Shown here: piece after piece, positions 1 to 3,763 of the stretch
Numbering within the stretch: the first letter of the stretch is position 1
Layout: the number at the start of each line of letters is the position of its first letter
Assembly: GCA_017987055.1 (NCBI GenBank)
Contig: JAGNUJ010000111.1
Span: 1 to 5,367, forward strand
Direction of reading: 5' to 3'
Origin: Giesbergeria sp.
GTDB lineage: Bacteria; Pseudomonadota; Gammaproteobacteria; Burkholderiales; Burkholderiaceae_C
DNA: 5,367 bases
Program-made: the position numbers and the translations under genes
The notes under the pieces: generated by a model
Told to the model about the DNA's origin: nothing
What the model saw: only the letters and a program-made list of their open reading frames with translations
Database searches by the model: none

Positions 1-86
1 AGCGGGCGCTGCAGCGTGATGGCCGCGTTCACCGCCAGCATCAAATCTTGGGTGGCAACGTAATTCTGAGAACCTTGAAATTTCAT
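1..86 (-). CDS. MoxR-family AAA+ ATPase, N-terminal fragment (gene continues past left edge)
   Basis: Reading the minus strand from the ATG at 86-84 gives 28 codons before the window ends, starting MKFQGSQNYVAT and ending LAVNAAITLQRP. This closely matches the N-terminus of betaproteobacterial MoxR ATPases, in which the 'AVNAAITLQRPLL' strand leads straight into the Walker A loop; that loop should lie just beyond base 1. MoxR AAA+ proteins are cytoplasmic chaperone-like ATPases, often encoded next to a von Willebrand factor A protein and implicated in maturation or metal insertion of target complexes. The substrate cannot be told here. The gene lies downstream of the DUF1841 gene on the same strand with 84 bases between them, so co-transcription is possible. 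No clear Shine-Dalgarno precedes the ATG. The start is chosen because M-K-F-x-G is the usual beginning of these proteins. Identity rests on a short stretch but a characteristic one. Confidence 0.85.
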   Translation of the reverse strand, partial: MKFQGSQNYVATQDLMLAVNAAITLQRP

Positions 87-120
87 GGAAATAAGTGTGT
101 AGATAACGAGGAATCTTCGG

Positions 121-143
121 CACAACCGCTGTCGGCGATTGTG
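121..143 (-). other. RNA hairpin in the DUF1841-moxR spacer
   Basis: In the minus-strand transcript this segment folds into a 9-bp stem (CACAATCGC against GCGGTTGTG, one U-G wobble) with a 5-base loop (CGACA). On the plus strand the wobble becomes a C-A mismatch, so the minus-strand RNA is the better folder. It starts 28 bases after the DUF1841 stop codon and ends 34 bases before the moxR start. No T-tract follows, so it is not a standard intrinsic terminator. It could be an RNA-processing or stability element between two co-transcribed genes, or have no function. Confidence 0.4.
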
Positions 144-170
144 AGTGGAAACGGTTTGGGGCGTGCGGCC

Positions 171-608
171 TCAATCCCGCGTGGCGCGGCGCTGCACGGC
201 GGCGATGTAGGCGTTGCCGTCGGGCGGGCGGCCCGAGCGTTGGCTGTTCCACAGCATCTCGCCCAAACATTCCATCGTCGCGTGGTGCGCGTCGTGCAGG
301 CCGTCGTCGAGCCGTTTGGCCAGCAGCTCGACCGCTTGGCGGATGCCGCGCGGCTGGTCGATGCTGCACTGCTCGCTAATGGACAGGTGCATTGACAGGT
401 GCAAAAACGGATTGGTCTGCTCGGGCGTGGCGTCGTAGTCGCGCGCTAAGGCTGCGTCCACGTCCGACAGCGCGGCGTGGTACTCGGGGTGCTCGGCAAT
501 CCACAGGCTGGCCAGCGTTTCGATGGCCTCCATCGGGGCACCGCTCTGGGTTTTGGCGTGGACGGCGCAGAAAAAGCGCCGCACATCGGCTTGAGAGGGA
601 TTGAACAT
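171..608 (-). CDS. DUF1841 family protein (function unknown)
   Basis: This 145-residue soluble protein begins MFNPSQADVRRFF, the usual start of DUF1841 proteins, a family found mainly in Beta- and Gammaproteobacteria with no established function as far as I know. No signal peptide or membrane segment is seen. Three conserved-looking blocks stand out: EHPEYH (39-44), NPFLHLSMHLSISEQ (66-80) and HDAHHATMECLGEMLW (105-120). They carry many His and Glu residues in helix-like spacing (H70/H74, H105/H108/H109, E113/E117), which could bind a metal; that is inference. The reading frame stays open upstream, with an alternative ATG at 651-653 adding 15 residues (MAPQNLLQARATLTR) and a further start at 695. 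I prefer 608 because it matches the family N-terminus, although no strong ribosome binding site precedes any candidate. The gene diverges from the LysE-type gene and is followed by moxR on the same strand. Confidence 0.92.
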   Translation of the reverse strand: MFNPSQADVRRFFCAVHAKTQSGAPMEAIETLASLWIAEHPEYHAALSDVDAALARDYDATPEQTNPFLHLSMHLSISEQCSIDQPRGIRQAVELLAKRLDDGLHDAHHATMECLGEMLWNSQRSGRPPDGNAYIAAVQRRATRD

Positions 609-694
609 GCGGGTAAGCGTAGCACGCGCTTGCAGCAGGTTTTGAGGGGCCATTGTTAAAATCAGACCCCGTTTTTTGACTGAAGATTTCCCCA
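609..694. promoter_or_regulatory. Divergent intergenic region between DUF1841 gene and LysE-type gene
   Basis: These 86 bases separate two divergent gene starts and must carry the promoter of the LysE-type gene and probably that of the DUF1841 gene. No confident -35/-10 pair is visible. A TTGACT at 676-681 resembles a -35 box but lacks a good -10 at suitable distance before the LysE-type start codon. The sequence around 655-680 (minus strand core ACGGGGTCTGATTTT) is more AT-rich than the surrounding genes. A weak purine stretch, GAAGA at 682-686, lies 8 bases before the ATG at 695 and may serve as its ribosome binding site. Confidence 0.35.
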
Positions 695-1366
695 ATGGAT
701 TTGCATACTTGGCTGGCTTTTGTCGCCGCCACCTGCGTGATTGCCATCTCGCCTGGCTCGGGCGCGGTGTTGTCGATGAGCCACGGCCTGTCGTTTGGCC
801 TGCGCAAGGCCAGCGCGACGATTGTTGGTTTGCAACTGGGGTTGTTGCTGATTTTGCTGGTGGCCGGTGCCGGTGTCGGCTCGCTGCTGCTCGCGTCGGA
901 GGTGGCGTTCAACGCCGTCAAGGTGCTGGGCGCGTGCTATTTGATTTATGTCGGCTTTGCCCAGTGGCGCTCGGCTTCGGCACCGTCGCAGATGGTCAAT
1001 ACGTCAGCGGATGGCACCCGCGCCGCGCCCGCCGCTGCGGATGCCGGCAGTTGGCAAAAGCGCTGCGCCACCGGCTTTTTGACCAACGCCACCAACCCCA
1101 AAGGCATCATTTTTATGGTTGCGGTGCTGCCGCAATTTATCTCGCCCGAGCGCCCGCTGGCGCTGCAGTTGGCCATCGTCTCCGCGACGATGGTGACGAT
1201 TGATTTGGTGGTGATGCACAGCTACGCGGCCAGTGCCAGCGCGCTGCGGCGTTTGCTGTCTAGCCCGCGTGCGCTGCGCGGACAAAACCGCGTGTTTGGC
1301 GGCCTGTTGATGGCGGTGGGCGCGGGTTTGTTCTTTGTGCAGCGCGGTGCGCAGGCGGTGAAGTAA
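695..1366 (+). CDS. LysE/RhtB-family amino-acid or metabolite exporter
   Basis: The 223-residue protein is an inner-membrane translocator of the LysE superfamily, whose members export amino acids or related small molecules using the proton gradient. The N-terminus MDLHTWLAFVAAT leads into a first hydrophobic segment and the family signature ISPGSGAVLSMSHGLSFG (18-35). A second hydrophobic stretch (about 43-66) and a third (about 72-90) follow. The conserved block GFLTNATNPKGIIF (127-140), with the typical N-P-K-G, and two more hydrophobic stretches complete the fold. Between the halves (about 93-123) lies an Ala-, Ser- and Asp-rich polar linker longer than I would expect, which accounts for the length above the usual roughly 205-210 residues. 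The substrate cannot be predicted. The gene stands alone on its strand and converges with trmL, with only 8 bases between the stop codons. Known homologues support the ATG at 695. Confidence 0.92.
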   Translation: MDLHTWLAFVAATCVIAISPGSGAVLSMSHGLSFGLRKASATIVGLQLGLLLILLVAGAGVGSLLLASEVAFNAVKVLGACYLIYVGFAQWRSASAPSQMVNTSADGTRAAPAAADAGSWQKRCATGFLTNATNPKGIIFMVAVLPQFISPERPLALQLAIVSATMVTIDLVVMHSYAASASALRRLLSSPRALRGQNRVFGGLLMAVGAGLFFVQRGAQAVK

Positions 1367-1367
1367 C

Positions 1368-1425
1368 TATCAATTTAATAGCTATTAGCGCCCGTATTTA
1401 AAGGGCTAGAGGCTGTTTTTGCTTG
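1368..1425. repeat. Short dispersed intergenic repeat, copy 1
   Basis: This AT-richer element begins just after the stop codon of the LysE-type gene and runs into the 3' end of trmL. Its core 1377-1415 matches 3716-3754 (copy 2) at 31 of 39 positions without gaps, starting with AATAGCT and ending with AGGCTG; the shared TATCAA at its left edge extends the match with a one-base gap. From memory it resembles a repeat common between genes in Acidovorax, Rhodoferax and Polaromonas, whose better copies carry an inverted repeat around TAGCGCT/AGCGCTA. Here the hairpin is degenerate (GCCC at 1390-1393 against GGGC at 1403-1406, with a 9-base loop). On the plus strand a T5 run (1416-1420) follows, so weak terminator activity for the LysE-type gene is possible. 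Confidence 0.7.
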
Positions 1426-1896
1426 TATTTCTATGCTGGCAAAGCCATTTTGTCGCCACGCCTCAAACACCGTCACTGCCACCGCGTTAGACAGGTTCAG
1501 GCTGCGCTGGCCGGCCAGCATCGGCAGGCGCAGGCGCTGCGACAGCGCAAAGGTGTCGCGCAACTCGGGTGCCAGGCCTCGGGTTTCGGCACCAAAGACA
1601 AACCAATCACCGGGCGCAAATGGGCGCTCGTGCAGCAAGCTGCTGCCCTGCGTGGTCAGGGCAAACAGGCGCGCTGGATCGGGCTGCATCGCCTCGATAA
1701 ACGCGGCCCAGCTGGCGTGGCGCAGCACGCGGGCGTACTCGTGGTAATCGAGTCCGGCGCGGCGCATCAGCCGGTCTTGCATCGAAAACCCCAGCGGCTC
1801 AATCAGGTGCAGCGCGCAGCCGGTGTTGGCCGCCAAGCGAATCACGTTGCCGGTGTTGGGGGGAATTTCTGGCTCGACCAAGACGATGTTGAACAT
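1375..1896 (-). CDS. trmL: tRNA (cytidine/uridine(34)-2'-O)-methyltransferase TrmL
   Basis: The 173-residue protein is a SPOUT-class methyltransferase. E. coli TrmL transfers a methyl group from S-adenosylmethionine to the ribose 2'-OH of wobble nucleotide 34 in the two tRNA-Leu isoacceptors carrying CmAA and cmnm5UmAA anticodons. All three hallmarks are visible: N14-T-G-N-V-I-R-L-A-A-N-T-G26 (motif 1, with the family arginine R20), FGAETRGL (101-108, motif 2) and RSLNLSNAVAV (131-141, motif 3 of the trefoil knot that binds SAM). The enzyme should be cytoplasmic and dimeric. E. coli TrmL has about 157 residues; here the last 19, IEIQAKTASSPLNTGANSY (155-173), are encoded by the intergenic repeat and look like a recent, probably dispensable extension. 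The ATG at 1896 gives the family start MFNIVLVEPEIPPNTGN. comF lies 30 bases upstream on the same strand, suggesting an operon. Confidence 0.96.
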   Translation of the reverse strand: MFNIVLVEPEIPPNTGNVIRLAANTGCALHLIEPLGFSMQDRLMRRAGLDYHEYARVLRHASWAAFIEAMQPDPARLFALTTQGSSLLHERPFAPGDWFVFGAETRGLAPELRDTFALSQRLRLPMLAGQRSLNLSNAVAVTVFEAWRQNGFASIEIQAKTASSPLNTGANSY

Positions 1897-1926
1897 GGGG
1901 TTTGACGCAAAGCGCGCAAGTTTATT
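1897..1926 (-). other. comF-trmL intergenic spacer
   Basis: Only 30 bases separate the comF stop codon from the trmL start, so the two genes are probably co-transcribed. In the minus-strand RNA, bases 1919-1902 can form a small stem (TTG-CGC against GCG-T-CAA, one bulged T, loop GCTTT) ending 5 bases before the trmL ATG. No purine-rich ribosome binding site is present: the bases directly before the ATG read AAACCCC. Translation of trmL may depend on coupling or on a leader without a Shine-Dalgarno. This is inference from a short sequence. Confidence 0.3.
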
Positions 1927-2673
1927 TCAATGCTCAGTGCGCGCTACGACGAGGGCGCTGATGTGCGCCGCCCCGGCTTGGCGCAGCGCCCGTGCGGCGG
2001 TGTGCAGCGTGGCACCAGTGGTCATCACATCATCGATCAGCACGACGGATTTGCCCTGCAATTGCGGCTGGCGCAGCGGCTCGATGGCCAACGCGCCGCT
2101 CAGATTGCTCAGCCGCTGGGCGCGCGGCAGTTGGCTTTGTGCGGTGGTGTGTTGAATACGCAGCAGCATATCGGCGCTGACTTTGCCCGGTGCCAGTAGG
2201 CGCGCTAGCAGCAGTGCTTGGTTAAAGCCGCGCTCTTGCAGGCGTTGGCGCGACAGGGGAATCGGCAACACCCAATCGGCCGCTGCTAGCGCCGCTTCGA
2301 CCTGCGGCGTGCGGTGCAACAACGCCGCCAAAGCACCCGCCCAGCTGGGGTCGCCTTGGAATTTGAATTGGGCGATGGCGCTGCTCCACGGGTAGCCGTA
2401 GGTGACGGCGGTGATGCAGGCGTCCAGCGGCGGCGGCTGGCGCAGGCAGGTGCTGCACTGTGGCGGCGCAGCGGCGGTCAACGGCATCGGCATCGGCATC
2501 GGCATCGGCATAGCGCAGGTGCTGCAACGCGGCTGCAGTTGCATAAAACGTGCCGTACACGCATGGCACAGGCGCTGCGCTGGCCAAGCGTGGCAGACGG
2601 CGCACTGGCTGGGCAGGTGCTGCAGCAGGCCGCGCCAGCGCGTCGATAGCCTTGAGATGAAGGTGTTGACCAT
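1927..2673 (-). CDS. comF: ComF family protein (double zinc ribbon plus phosphoribosyltransferase domain)
   Basis: From the ATG at 2673 the protein has 248 residues; a TTG at 2685 in the same frame would add four (numbering below counts from that TTG, so subtract 4 for the ATG start). The N-terminal third carries four CxxC pairs (C28/C31, C40/C43, C54/C57, C77/C80), the zinc-ribbon pattern of ComF proteins. The rest is a type I phosphoribosyltransferase fold: PIPLSRQRLQERGFNQA (141-157) and the PRPP-binding loop VLIDDVMTTGAT (215-226), with the two acidic residues D218-D219. ComF proteins are needed for DNA uptake in naturally competent bacteria such as Bacillus and Haemophilus; E. coli GntX is a homologue, and no transferase reaction is established. 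Between the third and fourth cysteine pairs lies a (Met-Pro)5 run encoded by a hexanucleotide repeat. ATG at 2673 is preferred because neither start has a good ribosome binding site. comF diverges from the BioC-like gene and precedes trmL. Confidence 0.93.
   Translation of the reverse strand: MVNTFISRLSTRWRGLLQHLPSQCAVCHAWPAQRLCHACTARFMQLQPRCSTCAMPMPMPMPMPLTAAAPPQCSTCLRQPPPLDACITAVTYGYPWSSAIAQFKFQGDPSWAGALAALLHRTPQVEAALAAADWVLPIPLSRQRLQERGFNQALLLARLLAPGKVSADMLLRIQHTTAQSQLPRAQRLSNLSGALAIEPLRQPQLQGKSVVLIDDVMTTGATLHTAARALRQAGAAHISALVVARTEH
2483..2511. repeat. GGCATC hexanucleotide microsatellite inside comF
   Basis: The plus strand shows four perfect GGCATC units in tandem followed by a fifth lacking only its last base. 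In the comF frame (minus strand) this encodes five consecutive Met-Pro dipeptides, residues 59-68 counted from the TTG start. Because the unit is six bases, gain or loss of a unit keeps the frame and changes the protein by two residues, so it can vary length but not switch the gene off. Confidence 0.9.
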
Positions 2674-2742
2674 GTTGGTGTCCAATATACGGCGCTCTTG
2701 AGGGAGCGTTTTTGCTTATTTTTTCATCACTTTCTGCCGTTT
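2674..2742. promoter_or_regulatory. Divergent intergenic region between comF and the BioC-like gene
   Basis: These 69 bases separate the comF start (minus) from the BioC-like start (plus) and should hold promoters for both. The segment 2709-2742 is T-rich on the plus strand, unlike the GC-rich genes around it. No convincing -35/-10 pair can be assigned by eye, and neither gene has a clear Shine-Dalgarno. A hairpin followed by a T-tract lies in the middle and is listed separately. Confidence 0.4.
2691..2713 (+). terminator. Terminator-like hairpin in the leader of the BioC-like gene
   Basis: On the plus strand CGCTC (2693-2697) pairs with GAGCG (2704-2708) around the loop TTGAGG; two G-T wobbles (2692/2709, 2691/2710) could extend the stem. 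It is followed by T5 (2709-2713) and, after GCTTA, another T-run (2719-2724), so in form it is an intrinsic terminator. No plus-strand gene ends upstream of it, since comF runs the other way. It would therefore block antisense transcription across comF, attenuate the BioC-like transcript, or be accidental. The stem is short, so strength is probably low. Confidence 0.4.
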
Positions 2743-3663
2743 ATGTCCACCCAGCGCCCTCCCACGATTGACCCTGTTGCCGCTGCCCGCTGGCACGCTG
2801 GCCTGCCCGCGCCGTCTCCTTGGTTGCACGAGGAGGTCGCCCGGCGCATGGAGGCGCGGCTGGAGTGGATTCGCGCCGCTCCTGCCGCTTGGTGTCACTG
2901 GGACGCCGTGCGCGGCGGCTTAGAGGCGCATGCCTTGCTGCGCCAGCGCTACCCCGACGCGCAGTGCTTTGTCACCGAAACCGCCCCGCAGCGCCAAGCC
3001 CACATCGCCCAAGCGCTGGCCACGCCGTGGTGGCGCGCGTCGCGCTGGATGGGTGGCGCGACGCGCTTTGAAGCGCCGCCCGAAGGCAGCGTGCAAATGC
3101 TGTGGGCGAATATGGCGCTGCACATGGCCGCTGACCCGCAAGCGCTGTTTGCGCAGTGGCACCGGGCGTTGGCGGTGGATGGTTATGTGATGTTTTCGTG
3201 CCTTGGGCCAGACACCTTGCGCGAGCTGCACGCGCTGTATGCCGAGCTGGGCTGGCCGCCGCCGGGCCATGCGTTTACCGATATGCACGACTGGGGCGAC
3301 ATGCTGGTCCAAGCCGGTTTTGCCGAGCCGGTGATGGACATGGAGCGCATCACCCTGACCTTTGCCGACGCGCCGCGCCTGCTGCAAGAGCTGCGCGGGC
3401 TGGGCGTGAATTTGCACCCGCAGCGCTTTGGCGCTCTGCGCGGGCGCGCTTGGCAGCGCCGCTTATTGCAAGCGCTGACCGAGCGACTGGCCGACCCGGC
3501 CGACGCCGGGCGCTTGTCGCTGACGTTTGAAATCGTCTACGGCCACGCTTTTAAGCCGACACCGCGCGTGCCGGTGGGGGTGCAAAGCGCAGTCTCGCTG
3601 CACGATATGCGCGCCATGCTGCTGGGCGATAAGGCCGATAAAAGCAAAAAACGAACGGCTTGA
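2743..3663 (+). CDS. BioC-like SAM methyltransferase-fold protein (possible malonyl-ACP O-methyltransferase)
   Basis: The 306-residue protein matches the downstream part of BioC, which methylates malonyl-ACP to start pimelate assembly for biotin. BioC-type blocks are LWANMALHMAADP (120-132), MFSCLGPDTLRELHALY (150-166), FTDMHDWGDMLVQAGFAEP (178-196) and VMDMERITLTFAD (197-209). The N-terminal portion is divergent: where class I methyltransferases have a glycine-rich motif I such as DxGxGxG, this protein reads WCHWDAVRGGLEAH (50-63), so SAM binding is uncertain. I recall similar proteins as common in Comamonadaceae, annotated as methyltransferase or, wrongly, as biotin synthase. The ATG at 2743 (MSTQRPPTIDPVAAARW) fits those relatives; an in-frame TTG at 2698 would add 15 unlikely residues and overlap the hairpin. 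The C-terminus is lysine-rich (KADKSKKRTA). It diverges from comF, and no other bio gene is in the window. The fold assignment is fairly sure; activity is not. Confidence 0.8.
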   Translation: MSTQRPPTIDPVAAARWHAGLPAPSPWLHEEVARRMEARLEWIRAAPAAWCHWDAVRGGLEAHALLRQRYPDAQCFVTETAPQRQAHIAQALATPWWRASRWMGGATRFEAPPEGSVQMLWANMALHMAADPQALFAQWHRALAVDGYVMFSCLGPDTLRELHALYAELGWPPPGHAFTDMHDWGDMLVQAGFAEPVMDMERITLTFADAPRLLQELRGLGVNLHPQRFGALRGRAWQRRLLQALTERLADPADAGRLSLTFEIVYGHAFKPTPRVPVGVQSAVSLHDMRAMLLGDKADKSKKRTA

Positions 3664-3736
3664 GCCTGTTCAGGGGTTGTATGCAATCCACGGGTTGTTA
3701 CCCGATATCAAAAACAATAGCTGCTAGCGCACGTGT
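3664..3736. other. Convergent intergenic region between the BioC-like gene and the SulP gene
   Basis: These 73 bases lie between two converging stop codons. A compact hairpin, CGGGT-TGTT-ACCCG, occupies 3691-3704 and could mark transcript 3' ends from either side. It lacks a downstream T-tract on the plus strand, so intrinsic termination of the BioC-like gene is not well supported. The right half is the start of repeat copy 2. Confidence 0.45.
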
Positions 3737-3763
3737 TTATTGGGCTGTAGGCTGATTTGATGC
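3706..3763. repeat. Short dispersed intergenic repeat, copy 2
   Basis: The core 3716-3754 aligns without gaps to copy 1 (1377-1415), 31 of 39 bases identical, in the same orientation; the flanking TATCAA (3706-3711) is shared too. The motif order AATAGCT, TAGCGC, GGGCTG/GGGCTA, AGGCTG matches the Comamonadaceae intergenic repeat as I remember it. The expected inverted repeat is decayed here (TAGCGC on the left faces GGGCTG on the right). Like copy 1, it lies between converging genes and overlaps the 3' end of the minus-strand gene. Confidence 0.7.

Noticed and set aside
98..125. Possible moxR promoter (TTGTGC and TCTACA on the minus strand, 16-base spacer)
   Set aside because: The -10 element matches the consensus poorly, and the TTGTGC is part of the 121-143 hairpin; too weak to call.
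676..681. TTGACT as a -35 box for the LysE-type gene
   Set aside because: No acceptable -10 hexamer lies 15-19 bases downstream before the start codon; the window for it falls in the start region of the gene.
676..1203. Plus-strand open frame of 175 codons overlapping the LysE-type gene in another frame
   Set aside because: The LysE frame carries the family signature and the NPKG block; the overlapping frame is Arg/Cys/Gly-rich without motifs.
1423..1905. Plus-strand open frame of 160 codons opposite trmL
   Set aside because: It overlaps a gene whose three SPOUT motifs are intact and has no recognisable family; a GC-rich shadow frame.
2402..2701. Plus-strand open frame containing a (Gly-Ile) repeat
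   Set aside because: The repeat is the reverse reading of the GGCATC microsatellite in comF, and the frame lies wholly within comF and its upstream region.
2920..3417. Minus-strand open frame of 165 codons opposite the BioC-like gene
   Set aside because: It is antisense to a conserved protein, rich in Arg, His and Gln, and has no start context or motif.
3691..3704. Hairpin CGGGT-TGTT-ACCCG as an intrinsic terminator of the BioC-like gene
   Set aside because: No T-tract follows on the plus strand; it is only noted within the intergenic entry.
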